Positions 8,615 through 16,941 of a stretch of DNA of 64,000 nucleotides are shown piece after piece. A program made the position numbers and the translations under genes. Position 1 is the stretch's first letter. Each line of letters starts with the position of its first letter. Where the stretch lies: contig NZ_AP022567.1 in NCBI RefSeq assembly GCF_010727475.1, positions 5,766,001-5,830,000 on the forward strand, in the 5' to 3' direction. The notes under the pieces are model-generated. The model was given only the letters and a program-made list of their open reading frames with translations, ran no database searches and was not told the origin of the DNA. The stretch is from Mycolicibacterium mageritense. Its GTDB lineage: Bacteria > Actinomycetota > Actinomycetes > Mycobacteriales > Mycobacteriaceae.

Positions 8615-9487
8615 ATGGGTGCACTGGAAGGCCGCGTCGCGATCATCACCGGCGCAGGGCGCGGGATCGGCCGTGAACACGCGCTGCTGTTCGCGGCCGA
8701 AGGCGCCAACGTGGTCGTCAACGATCTCGGCGGCAGCAACGCCGGTGAGGGCGCCGACGCCGGGCCGGCCCACGAGGTGGTGGCCGCGATCAAGGCGGCC
8801 GGCGGCAAAGCAGTGGCCAACACCGAGAACGTCGCCACCTGGGATGGTGCGAAAACCCTGGTCCAGCAGGCGATCGACGAATTCGGCCGACTCGATGTCG
8901 TGGTAAACAACGCCGGAATCCTGCGAGACGGTTTCATCCCGACGATGGCCGAATCCGACTGGGACGCCGTGATCGCCGTCCATCTCAAAGGCCATTTCGC
9001 GGTGCTGCGCCACGCGGCCGAATACTGGAAAGCGCAGTCGAAGGCAGGTGACCAACCCATCGCTTCGGTGATCAACACCGCTTCGGGTTCCGGTACCACG
9101 ATTCCCAACGCGGGTCAGGCCAACTACGGTTCGGCGAAGGCCGCGATCGCGGCGCTGACGCTCGTGGCTGCCGACGAGTTGGACCGCTACGGCGTGCGGG
9201 TCAACGCCATCGCGCCGATTGCGCGGACCCGGCTGACCCTCGCCACCCCCGGTATGGGCGCACTGATGGCCGAACCCGAGGACGAGGGCGAGGTCGACCT
9301 GTTCAGCCCCGTCAACATCTCACCCCTGGTGGCCTACCTCGCAACCGAGAAGTGCACGATCACCGGTCGGGTGTATGCCGTTCAGGGCGGGGCGATCTCG
9401 CAGCTCGCCGGGTGGCATGACGTCGAGACCATCGAGACCGACGGGCTGTGGCAGATCGACGACATCGCCGAAAGGTTGCCATCGTGA
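8615..9487 (+). CDS. Short-chain dehydrogenase (3-hydroxyacyl-CoA dehydrogenase type)
   Basis: A 290-aa SDR with TGAGRGIG (cofactor loop), NNAG and the catalytic Tyr171/Lys175 in NYGSAKA. The long insertion VVVNDLGGSNAGEG after the second strand resembles the SDR domain of the peroxisomal multifunctional enzyme (17beta-HSD4 type), which oxidises 3-hydroxyacyl-CoA with NAD. Following the MaoC gene by 3 nt, it would form the third beta-oxidation step. Its stop overlaps the next start (GTGA). Confidence 0.85.
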   Translation: MGALEGRVAIITGAGRGIGREHALLFAAEGANVVVNDLGGSNAGEGADAGPAHEVVAAIKAAGGKAVANTENVATWDGAKTLVQQAIDEFGRLDVVVNNAGILRDGFIPTMAESDWDAVIAVHLKGHFAVLRHAAEYWKAQSKAGDQPIASVINTASGSGTTIPNAGQANYGSAKAAIAALTLVAADELDRYGVRVNAIAPIARTRLTLATPGMGALMAEPEDEGEVDLFSPVNISPLVAYLATEKCTITGRVYAVQGGAISQLAGWHDVETIETDGLWQIDDIAERLPS

Positions 9488-10725
9488 TCGAGTGGTCCGA
9501 CACCGACGTCATCATGCGCGACACGGTGCGCGAGTTCATCGACCAGGAGATCCGGCCCCACCTCGATGGTCTGGAATCTGGCGAGCTGTCACCGTATCCG
9601 TTCGCCCGCAAACTGTTCAGTGAGTTCGGTCTCGACGTCATGGCTGCCGAGGCCGTCAAGACCATGCTGGACAAGCAACGTGAACGTGGTCCGGGGGACA
9701 CGGCGCACAAGACCCGTGGAATCGGGGGTTTCGGTGAGCAGGCGTCGATGGCCGCTGTCATGGTCTCCGAGCTGGCTGGGGTCAGCATCGGGCTCCTGAG
9801 CACGATCGGGGTGAGTCTCGGGCTCGGTGCCGCGACGATCATGAGCCGCGGCACGCCGGCGCAGAAGGAGCGCTGGCTGCCTGAGCTGGTGACGCTGGAC
9901 AAGATCGCGGCATGGGCCATCACCGAGCCCGATGCCGGCTCGGACGCGTTCGGCGGCATGAAAACCTACGTCAAGCGGGACGGTGCCGACTACATCCTGA
10001 ACGGGCAGAAGACGTTCATCACCAACGGCCCCTACGCCGATGTGCTGATCGTCTACGCAAAGCTCGACAGCGGCGACGCAGCAGTCGACAGGCGTGATCG
10101 TCCGGTACTCACCTTCGTCCTGGACTCCGGCATGCCCGGGCTGACGCAGGGCAAGGCGTTCAAGAAGATGGGCATGATGTCCTCGCCGACCGGCGAACTG
10201 TTCTTCGACAACGTGCGTCTCACCCCGGATCGGCTACTGGGTGAGACCGAGGAACACGGTGGCGGAGATGGACGCGACAGTGCGCGTGCGAATTTCGCGG
10301 CGGAGCGGGTCGGTGTGGCATTGATGGCGCTCGGGATCATCAACGAATGTCATCGGCTGTGCCTGGACTATGCGAAGACGCGCACGCTGTGGGGCAAGAA
10401 GATCGCCGAGTTCCAGCTGATCCAACTGAAGCTGGCCAGGATGGAGATCGCGCGGATCAACGTGCAGAACATGGTCTTCCAGACGCTGGAGAAGCTTCAG
10501 GCAGGGAAGATGCCCACGCTCGCGGAGGCCTCGGCGATCAAGCTCTACTCGTCAGAGGCCGCGACCGAGGTGGCGATGGAGGCGGTCCAACTGTTTGGCG
10601 GCAACGGTTATATGGCCGAGTACCGCGTCGAACAGCTCGCCAGGGACGCCAAGTCGCTGATGATCTACGCGGGCAGCAATGAGGTGCAGGTGACCCACAT
10701 CGCGAAGGGGCTGCTCGCGGGATGA
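9484..10725 (+). CDS. fadE21: Acyl-CoA dehydrogenase FadE21-like
   Basis: FAD-dependent acyl-CoA dehydrogenase of 413 aa. The family signature WAITEPDAGSD is present, with ITNGPYADVLIV, the FAD/dimer segment TRTLWGKKIAEFQLIQ and the C-terminal FGGNGYMAEYRVEQLARDAK. In M. tuberculosis fadE21 is adjacent to ltp1 as here, although in this window three genes separate them. Expected reaction: alpha,beta-desaturation of an acyl-CoA. GTG start and both ends overlap neighbours by 4 nt. Confidence 0.87.
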   Translation: MIEWSDTDVIMRDTVREFIDQEIRPHLDGLESGELSPYPFARKLFSEFGLDVMAAEAVKTMLDKQRERGPGDTAHKTRGIGGFGEQASMAAVMVSELAGVSIGLLSTIGVSLGLGAATIMSRGTPAQKERWLPELVTLDKIAAWAITEPDAGSDAFGGMKTYVKRDGADYILNGQKTFITNGPYADVLIVYAKLDSGDAAVDRRDRPVLTFVLDSGMPGLTQGKAFKKMGMMSSPTGELFFDNVRLTPDRLLGETEEHGGGDGRDSARANFAAERVGVALMALGIINECHRLCLDYAKTRTLWGKKIAEFQLIQLKLARMEIARINVQNMVFQTLEKLQAGKMPTLAEASAIKLYSSEAATEVAMEAVQLFGGNGYMAEYRVEQLARDAKSLMIYAGSNEVQVTHIAKGLLAG

Positions 10726-11558
10726 TCGCCGAGACCCGGGCCGGCTACGGAGGTGTCGGGACACGGGTGCTGTCGGTGGCCGGCGACGGAACTCCCGTCG
10801 TCCTTTTCCACGGCTATGCCGACAGCGCCGATACCTGGCGAGGGGTACTGGCTCGACTCGATGAAATGGGACGCACGGCGTTCGCGGTCGATCTGCCCGG
10901 TTTCGGCCAGGCAGATCGCCGCGGCCCAGGTCCGATGCTGCCCCAGTTCGATGCGTTTGCCGACGCGATCCTCGCCGAGCACGGACCTGCGATTCTGGTC
11001 GGTAACTCACTCGGCGCGGCGACCGCTGTCCGCGCTGCCACCCGCAATCCCGATCGGGTCACCGCACTGGTGGCGCTCGATGATCCGCTCAACGCACGGC
11101 ACTGGTTGGCGAGACTTGCCAGATCGCGAGAACTTCCCGTTCGATTCTGGAAAGGGCTTGGACGCGTTCCTGTTCCGGCACGAGCATGGCAGTGGGTCGG
11201 GAGCCAGAGCTTGCGCCGGGTGCTGTACGGCTCGCCGAGCGCTGCTGATCCGGCAGTGATGGCTCACTGGCTCGGAACCTTCGAGAGTACGGCGTCGGTG
11301 GCCACCCTTGGCCGCTACGCGTTCCAGTACGCGCACGAGACCACGGGTGGGCACCGTGACGTCCGGGTCACCTGCCCGACCGTCGTCGTTCACGGTGCCC
11401 GTGACCGCATCATCCCTGTGCAAGCGAGTCATGTTCTGCACCAGCAGATTCCAGGAAGCGAGCTTGTCGTGCTACCGCGAGCAGGTCACTGCCCCCAGCT
11501 CGACGACCCCGACGCCGTCACCCGACTCGTCATCGGGATCGGGGCGAGTCGGCGATGA
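10722..11558 (+). CDS. Alpha/beta hydrolase
   Basis: A 278-aa single-domain hydrolase. It shows an oxyanion-hole HGYADS segment, nucleophile elbow GNSLGAA with Ser96, HGARDRIIP with the likely acid Asp, and GHCPQLDDP with the His. It overlaps fadE21 and the fadD relic by ATGA junctions, so it is translated within the operon. It could hydrolyse a ring-cleavage product, an ester or a thioester; the specificity is not readable. Confidence 0.85.
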   Translation: MIAETRAGYGGVGTRVLSVAGDGTPVVLFHGYADSADTWRGVLARLDEMGRTAFAVDLPGFGQADRRGPGPMLPQFDAFADAILAEHGPAILVGNSLGAATAVRAATRNPDRVTALVALDDPLNARHWLARLARSRELPVRFWKGLGRVPVPARAWQWVGSQSLRRVLYGSPSAADPAVMAHWLGTFESTASVATLGRYAFQYAHETTGGHRDVRVTCPTVVVHGARDRIIPVQASHVLHQQIPGSELVVLPRAGHCPQLDDPDAVTRLVIGIGASRR

Positions 11559-11854
11559 CCGTCCTCCGCACACTGCGCGACGTCGTGGCGGCGATCGTCT
11601 CGGGTGGCGAGAACGTCTTCCCGCTGGAAGTCAAGAACGTGCTCGGTGTCGATGACGGCGACTTCGGAAAACGCCTGCGGGCCTTCATGGTTCGCCGGCG
11701 CGGAGCCGTGCTGGACGCCGACGCGGTACGAGCTCACGTGCGGTCCGGGCTGGCTCGGCACAAGGTGCCCAGGGACGTGATCTTCCTCGACTCGCTGCCG
11801 CGCAACGAGACCGGGAAGGTTCTCAAAGGTGTGTTGCGGAAGGAGTTTCGATGA
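11555..11854 (+). pseudogene. Relic of a FadD acyl-CoA ligase: C-terminal domain only
   Basis: The 99-residue frame is recognisable as the C-terminal subdomain of an AMP-forming acyl-CoA ligase: IVSGGENVFPLEV (A8 hinge region), GVDDGDFGKRLRAF, LARHKVPRDVIFLD and the A10 motif PRNETGKVLK. The roughly 400-residue N-terminal adenylation domain is missing. The usual dozen residues between the EV segment and the GVDD strand also appear to be missing (EVKN runs straight into VLGVDD). Two losses suggest a decayed gene. The reading frame stays open and coupled by ATGA overlaps, perhaps kept only for translational continuity, so a small stable protein remains possible. Confidence 0.7.
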
Positions 11855-12699
11855 AGTCGCACTCGTATCGCGGTGGCCAGGTGGTGGCGATCACCGGCGG
11901 AGCCAGAGGGATCGGCAGGGCGACGGGCGCGGCATTTCTGCGCGCAGGTGCGCGGGTCGCGCTCGGCGACGTCGATACCACGCTGGTCGAGAAGACTGCG
12001 GCCGAGCTTGCCGAAGTGACCGGCGGTGTGGTGTGCGGGCTGCCGCTCGACGTCACCGACCGGACATCGTTCGCGCGGTTCCTCGATACGACCGAGGATC
12101 GGCTCGGCCCACTGGACGTGCTGGTGAACAACGCGGGCATCATGCCGACCGGCTGCTTCACCGACGAGACCGACGACATGACCGACCGCATGGTCGCCAT
12201 CAACCTGTGTGGCGTCCTCTCCGGTTCGAAACTCGCCGCGACGCGAATGGCGGACCGCGGCGGGCATATTGTCAACGTCGCATCGCTCGCGGGCGTGAGC
12301 GCATTCCCGGGCTTGGCCACCTACTGCGCGACCAAGCACGCGGTCGTCGGGTTCTCCGAAACGTTGCATCTCGAGCTCGCCGCGAACGGCATCGGTGTCA
12401 CGGCGGTGTTGCCCGGCGTGGTGCACACCGAACTCTCCGCAGGCCACGGTGCTCCGAAGTGGATCCGTCCGATCGCGGAGGTGGAACCCGAAGAGGTCGC
12501 GACCGCAATCGTCGACGCTGTCGGCGGCCGGCGGGCGAAGGTCTCAGTGCCCCGCGCCCTCGGAACGATGATCAAGATCGCGTCGGGCCTGCCCGACGGC
12601 GTGCGACACCGCATCTCGCACGCCGCCCATTTCGACACCGCGTTCACCGACGTCGATCCGGCAGTGCGGGAGGCGTATCACCGCAGACTTCGGCGCTGA
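11851..12699 (+). CDS. Short-chain dehydrogenase/reductase
   Basis: A 282-aa classical SDR with TGGARGIGRATG near the N-terminus, NNAGIMPTG, VASLAG and the catalytic YCATKHA. The C-terminal extension is about 60 residues, resembling mycobacterial SDRs acting on steroids or lipids. It is the last gene of the ltp1 operon, overlapping the fadD relic by 4 nt, and ends 6 nt before the convergent SsuD-like gene. Confidence 0.85.
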   Translation: MKSHSYRGGQVVAITGGARGIGRATGAAFLRAGARVALGDVDTTLVEKTAAELAEVTGGVVCGLPLDVTDRTSFARFLDTTEDRLGPLDVLVNNAGIMPTGCFTDETDDMTDRMVAINLCGVLSGSKLAATRMADRGGHIVNVASLAGVSAFPGLATYCATKHAVVGFSETLHLELAANGIGVTAVLPGVVHTELSAGHGAPKWIRPIAEVEPEEVATAIVDAVGGRRAKVSVPRALGTMIKIASGLPDGVRHRISHAAHFDTAFTDVDPAVREAYHRRLRR

Positions 12700-12705
12700 C
12701 CGCGA

Positions 12706-13875
12706 CTAACGTGCTGCCCCCACGAACGGGATGGACGCGGGGCTGGCACCTGGGGTGCCGCCGTCGAACAGCCCACGCTTGCGCAGGATCGGCACCACGC
12801 CCTCGCCGAACCAGAACAGCTCCTCCAGGTGCGGATAGCCCGAGAAGATGAACTCGTCGATACCGATCTCGGCGTACTCCGCGATGCGGTCGGCGACCTC
12901 GGTGTGGCTGCCCACCAACGCGGTTCCCGCGCCGCCGCGCACCAGCCCGACACCGGCCCACAGGTTGGGTGCGATCTCCAAACTGCGTGCGTCACTCCAG
13001 GTTCCGTTGACGCGATTGGCTTCGTGCAACGCCAGCATGCGGCGTTGGCCCTCGGACTGGCTGCGGGCCAGCCCGGCCTGCGCGGTGCGGACCGTGTCCT
13101 CGTCGAGCGCCGCGACCAGCCGGTCGGCCTGCGCCCAGGCCTCCTCGGACGTGTCGCGGGAGATGGTGTGCAGCCGGATGCCGAACCGTAGCTTGCGGCC
13201 CTGCTCCTCGCCGAGTGCGCGGATCCACTCGATCTTCTCGCGCACCGCTACGGGCGGCTCGCCCCAGGTGAGGTAGACGTCGGCGTGACGGGCCGCGACC
13301 GGACCCGCCGCCGCGGAGCTACCGCCGAAGTACAACGGCGGCACCGGGTTCGGCGGCACCGCCAACGCCGCGTCCTCGACATTGATGTAGTCACCCCGGT
13401 GGGTGACGGTCTCGCCGTCCCACAGCCGCCGCACCACGTCGAGGAATTCGTCGGCGCGCCGGTACCGCTCGTCCTTCTCGAGATGGTCGCCGAAGGATCG
13501 TTGCTCGTGGGCTTCGCCGCCGACCACCACGTTGAGCAGGATCCGGCCCGGCGCGTGGCGGGCGAACGTGGCGGCCATCTGCGCCGACAGTGTCGGGCTC
13601 ACCAGCCCGGGGCGGAACGCGACGAGGAACGCCAGCGACGTCGTCTCGCGGGCCAGCAGGGCCGCGGTGATGAACGCGTCCTCGCACCACGCACCGGTCG
13701 GGATGAGCGCTCCCGTGAAGCCGAACCGTTCGGCGGCCCGCACAATCGACGCGAGGTAGTCGATCGACGCTTCGCGATCACCGCCGGCCGCGCCTGCGGG
13801 CGTTCCGTGTCCGCCCCCGACGATCAGGCGGCTGTCGCCGTACGTGGGCAGAAACCAGTGCAATGAGACAGTCAC
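12706..13875 (-). CDS. FMN-dependent alkanesulfonate monooxygenase-like (SsuD/LLM family)
   Basis: A 389-aa luciferase-like monooxygenase. The N-terminal VSLHWFLPTYGD matches the start of SsuD enzymes, and GRILLNVVVGG, LYFGGSS and FSGYPHLEELFWFGEGV are family segments. SsuD enzymes use reduced FMN to release sulfite from alkanesulfonates. The GTG at 13875 is chosen because the longer frame adds 38 residues of unrelated Arg-rich sequence. No ssu transporter or FMN reductase gene is next to it, so the substrate is open. Confidence 0.85.
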   Translation of the reverse strand: MTVSLHWFLPTYGDSRLIVGGGHGTPAGAAGGDREASIDYLASIVRAAERFGFTGALIPTGAWCEDAFITAALLARETTSLAFLVAFRPGLVSPTLSAQMAATFARHAPGRILLNVVVGGEAHEQRSFGDHLEKDERYRRADEFLDVVRRLWDGETVTHRGDYINVEDAALAVPPNPVPPLYFGGSSAAAGPVAARHADVYLTWGEPPVAVREKIEWIRALGEEQGRKLRFGIRLHTISRDTSEEAWAQADRLVAALDEDTVRTAQAGLARSQSEGQRRMLALHEANRVNGTWSDARSLEIAPNLWAGVGLVRGGAGTALVGSHTEVADRIAEYAEIGIDEFIFSGYPHLEELFWFGEGVVPILRKRGLFDGGTPGASPASIPFVGAAR

Positions 13876-13996
13876 GAGCAGTTCATTCTGGTCTTCGACG
13901 GGCCGCGTCGCACGAGTAAAAATCGCGGTGATCCCGAAATGACGGCGAGCGGACGCGGACTCGCACAAACCGAGCCGCCGGCTGGTCACCGGATGG

Positions 13997-14704
13997 TCAG
14001 GCGACGACCCAGATCGCCTCGGCCGCCGGGCTGCCCAGGTCGACCGTGATCTCCGCTTCCGTCTCGCCCGGCGTGGCGGGTTTCTCGACGGCCACCGAGA
14101 TCATGCCCGCGAAGTCCCGGCGGGCCAGCACACGCAAGCGAGAGTCCAGGCTGATACCGACGCTGTCGAAGTACCGCAGCATCTCCGGGTCGGCATCGGA
14201 GATCCGGGCCACGGTGCCGGCGTCACCGTCCTGGCAGACCGACAGCTGCCGGGCCGGCGGGGTCGGCACCTTGCCGTCGGCAGCCGGAATCGGATCGCCG
14301 TGGGGGTCGCGCGTCGGGAATCCGAGCTTGGCGTCGATGCGGTCGAGCATCCGATCGCTCACCGCATGCTCGAGGATCTCGGCCTCGTCGTGCACCTCGT
14401 CCCAGCCGTAGCCGAGCTCCTGCACCAGGAAGGTCTCCATCAGCCGGTGTCGGCGCACCATGGCCAGCGCCGCGCTGCGCCCGGCGTCGGTGAGCGTCAC
14501 CGCGCCGTACTTCTCGTGGTCCACGAGGCCCTGGTCGGCCAGCTTGCGGATGGACTCCGAGGCGGTCGAAGCCGACACACCCAGCCGCTCGGCCAGCAGT
14601 TTTGTGCTGACCTTCTCCAGCGACCACTCCTGGGCTGTCCATATGACTTTCAGGTAGTCCTGGGCAACCGTCGAGAGGTCGCGATGATTACCGTCGGGAC
14701 TCAC
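13997..14704 (-). CDS. mntR: Manganese-dependent repressor MntR (DtxR family, formerly SirR)
   Basis: A 235-aa DtxR-family regulator. It has an N-terminal winged helix (about 8-65, KLLAERLGVSASTASESIRKL in part), a dimerisation and metal-binding helix region (RRHRLMETFL, HDEAEILEHAVSDRMLDRID) and a C-terminal SH3-like domain. The position next to ribF matches Rv2788, the manganese sensor MntR of M. tuberculosis. GTG start; TAAACT at 14718-14713 is 8 nt upstream. No mnt transporter gene is in the window. Confidence 0.85.
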   Translation of the reverse strand: MSPDGNHRDLSTVAQDYLKVIWTAQEWSLEKVSTKLLAERLGVSASTASESIRKLADQGLVDHEKYGAVTLTDAGRSAALAMVRRHRLMETFLVQELGYGWDEVHDEAEILEHAVSDRMLDRIDAKLGFPTRDPHGDPIPAADGKVPTPPARQLSVCQDGDAGTVARISDADPEMLRYFDSVGISLDSRLRVLARRDFAGMISVAVEKPATPGETEAEITVDLGSPAAEAIWVVA

Positions 14705-14785
14705 AGTAGGAAAGTTTAGGCAATCGTCACTTCATCCGGGGATCTAGAGCAGACCCCGGCGTGGCCGGGCCGTAGGCTTGGCGCT

Positions 14786-15772
14786 GTGCAACGCTGGCGT
14801 GGGCAGGACGAGATCCCCACGGACTGGGGCAGGTGTGTTGTCACCATCGGGGTGTTCGACGGTGTTCACCGCGGACACGCCGAGTTGATCAGCCATGCGG
14901 TCAAGGCGGGCAGATCCCGCGGCGTACCGGTCGTGCTGATGACATTCGACCCGCATCCGATGGAAGTGGTGTTCCCGGGCAGCCATCCGGCGCAGCTGAC
15001 CACGCTGACCCGGCGCGCCGAACTCGTCGAGGAACTCGGCGTCGACGTCTTCCTCGTCATGCCGTTCACCTCCGACTTCATGAAGCTCACGCCCGACCGC
15101 TACATCCACGAGCTGCTGGTGGAACACCTGCACGTGGTCGAGGTGGTCGTGGGCGAGAACTTCACGTTCGGCAAGAAGGCCGCCGGAAACGTCGACATGC
15201 TGCGCAAGGCCGGTGAGCGGTTCGGCTTCGCGGTCGAGAGCATGTCGCTGGTGACCGAGTCCCTCGACGCCGAGCACCGCGACGAGCGCGTGACGTTCTC
15301 GTCCACCTACATCCGGTCGTGCGTCGACGCCGGTGACGTGGTGGCCGCGGCCGACGCGCTGGGCCGGCCGCATCGAGTCGAGGGCGTGGTGGTCCGCGGC
15401 GACGGCCGCGGCAGGGTGCTGGGCTTTCCGACCGCCAACGTCGCGCCCCCGATGTACTCGGCGATCCCGGCCGACGGGGTCTACGCGGCATGGTTCACGG
15501 TGTTGGGACACGGGCCGGTGATGGGCACCGTCATTCCGGGGGAGCGCTATCAGGCCGCGGTGTCGGTCGGCACCAACCCGACCTTCTCGGGCCGCACCCG
15601 CACCGTGGAGGCCTTCGTCCTCGACACCGAGGCCGACCTCTACGGCCAGCACGTCGCGGTCGATTTCGTGTCCCGCATCCGCGGTCAGGAGAAGTTCGAC
15701 TCGGTCCAGGATCTGGTGGTGGCCATGGAGGCCGATACCGACCGGGCCCGCGCGATTCTGGCTGCGCAGTAG
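14786..15772 (+). CDS. ribF: Bifunctional riboflavin kinase / FAD synthetase
   Basis: A 328-aa enzyme converting riboflavin to FMN and then FAD. The N-terminal nucleotidyltransferase domain (about 1-190) shows VTIGVFDGVHRGH, TFDPHP and FSSTYIRS. The C-terminal kinase domain (about 195-328) shows VVRGDGRGRVLGFPTAN, PADGVYA and TVEAFVLD. TAGGCT at 14773-14778 is 7 nt before the GTG, the leaderless arrangement. Confidence 0.96.
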   Translation: MQRWRGQDEIPTDWGRCVVTIGVFDGVHRGHAELISHAVKAGRSRGVPVVLMTFDPHPMEVVFPGSHPAQLTTLTRRAELVEELGVDVFLVMPFTSDFMKLTPDRYIHELLVEHLHVVEVVVGENFTFGKKAAGNVDMLRKAGERFGFAVESMSLVTESLDAEHRDERVTFSSTYIRSCVDAGDVVAAADALGRPHRVEGVVVRGDGRGRVLGFPTANVAPPMYSAIPADGVYAAWFTVLGHGPVMGTVIPGERYQAAVSVGTNPTFSGRTRTVEAFVLDTEADLYGQHVAVDFVSRIRGQEKFDSVQDLVVAMEADTDRARAILAAQ

Positions 15773-15780
15773 AAGGCTGC

Positions 15781-15793
15781 TAGACTTCCCGGC
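15781..15793 (+). promoter_or_regulatory. Candidate -10 element for rpsO
   Basis: TAGACT (15781-15786) fits the TAnnnT -10 consensus and lies 82 nt before the rpsO start codon, directly after ribF ends. It would give rpsO its own transcript with a leader of roughly 75 nt. No convincing -35 is visible. Confidence 0.35.
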
Positions 15794-15868
15794 GATCCGG
15801 CACATGCTGCAGGCCGCGGTGGCTGTGTCGAGAATATGTTCGCGGACCGATTTGATGGAGTTGTCTTC

Positions 15869-16138
15869 GTGGCGCTTACTGCCGAGCAGAAAAAAGAAAT
15901 CCTGGGTTCCTACGGTCTGCACGAGACCGACACCGGTTCGCCCGAGGCGCAGGTCGCCCTGCTGACCAAGCGGATCTCGGACCTGACCGAGCACCTCAAG
16001 GTGCACAAGCACGATCACCACTCGCGCCGCGGCCTGCTGTTGCTGGTCGGCCGTCGTCGCCGGCTGCTGAAGTACGTCGCGCAGGTCGACGTCGAGCGCT
16101 ACCGCTCGTTGATCGAGCGTCTCGGACTGCGTCGCTGA
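15869..16138 (+). CDS. rpsO: 30S ribosomal protein S15
   Basis: An 89-residue protein with the whole S15 signature (ALTAEQKKEIL, DTGSPEAQVALLTKRI, LKVHKHDHHSRRGLL and the basic RRRRLLKYV). It binds the central domain of 16S rRNA early in assembly. The GTG at 15869 is taken because it gives the standard 89-aa length and follows GGAG; the longer in-frame ATG at 15836 adds unrelated residues. Confidence 0.97.
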   Translation: MALTAEQKKEILGSYGLHETDTGSPEAQVALLTKRISDLTEHLKVHKHDHHSRRGLLLLVGRRRRLLKYVAQVDVERYRSLIERLGLRR

Positions 16139-16148
16139 CCCGAACTCA

Positions 16149-16649
16149 GTGGCATTCCGGCCCGCGGCCGCCCTCATCGGGGCGGCCGCGTTCTTCGCTA
16201 CGGCGGTATTGACGGGGTGTGCGTCCGCGGCCTCGGCGGACATGCAGGTGGGGGATTGTTTACGGATCGGCGGCACGCTGGAGCATCCGGAGGCCACCGA
16301 GGCGCCGTGCGGCAGCAGGGCATCCAACTACAAGGTGGTCTCGACGGTCACCGACAGTGATCAGTGCCCATTGGACGTGGACTCCTATTACACGCTGACC
16401 ACACCGCTGCGCGACGAGTCCGAAACCATCTGTATGGACATCGACTGGACCGTCGACGGATGTATGAGCATCGACCCGGAATACGATCGGGATCCGTTAC
16501 GGGTCGACTGTGGCGACTCCGGTGCGCCGAACCGCCAGCGCGTCACCCAGATCCTGACCGGCGTGGCGAATGTCGACCAGTGCGCCAGCGGCGTGGGGTA
16601 CGCATACGATCAACGCCAGTTCACCGTGTGTGTCGAGGACGTGTCCTAG
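16149..16649 (+). CDS. lppU: Lipoprotein LppU
   Basis: A 166-aa exported protein. The signal peptide ends in the lipobox LTGC (Cys at residue 24), so a lipid-anchored product outside the membrane is predicted. The mature part is Cys-rich (CLRIGG, APCGS, QCPLD, ICMDID, GCMS, DCGDSG, QCASG, FTVCVE), suggesting several disulfides. It sits between rpsO and gpsI exactly as lppU (Rv2784c) does. Starts 10 nt after rpsO and is probably co-transcribed with it. Function unknown. Confidence 0.8.
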   Translation: MAFRPAAALIGAAAFFATAVLTGCASAASADMQVGDCLRIGGTLEHPEATEAPCGSRASNYKVVSTVTDSDQCPLDVDSYYTLTTPLRDESETICMDIDWTVDGCMSIDPEYDRDPLRVDCGDSGAPNRQRVTQILTGVANVDQCASGVGYAYDQRQFTVCVEDVS

Positions 16650-16732
16650 CTGGGCACGGATGGCGATTCGGCGGTTGCTGCCGTGTAACATGAGGGCGTT
16701 CGCCGGCTGTTTCCGCCGTGCGAACCCTGGGT

Positions 16733-16797
16733 GCGGTACCCGCAGAACCGCGGGCACCGCTCCTGCGAGTCACAGCAGGGCCCGCCTGATCGGGCGG
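16733..16797 (+). other. GC-rich hairpins between lppU and gpsI (leader structure or terminator)
   Basis: The 292-nt gap holds a strong hairpin at 16733-16760: GCGGT-a-CCCGC pairs with GCGGG-c-ACCGC around a 6-nt loop, ten base pairs with one mismatch. A second, weaker one follows at 16780-16797 (GCCCG/CGGGC or, alternatively, CCGCC/GGCGG) before GTCTT. They could end the rpsO-lppU transcript or form part of the gpsI leader. The rest of the gap shows no gene. Confidence 0.45.
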
Positions 16798-16941
16798 TCT
16801 TCGGTAGTGGCTGCCGGGAACCCCGTACGGGACATGTCCGGCCGCTTCGATCGACGGCCGTAGCCGCATCAGGGTCAGTGGCGTATCTGACCGTGACGAC
16901 GCGAAACAGCTGAATCGATTCGAAAGAGGCAACCGGACTAA

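Noticed and set aside
14705..14785. TTTAGGCAATC near mntR as a metalloregulator operator
   Set aside because: Only one half of a DtxR-type palindrome is visible; no matching arm.
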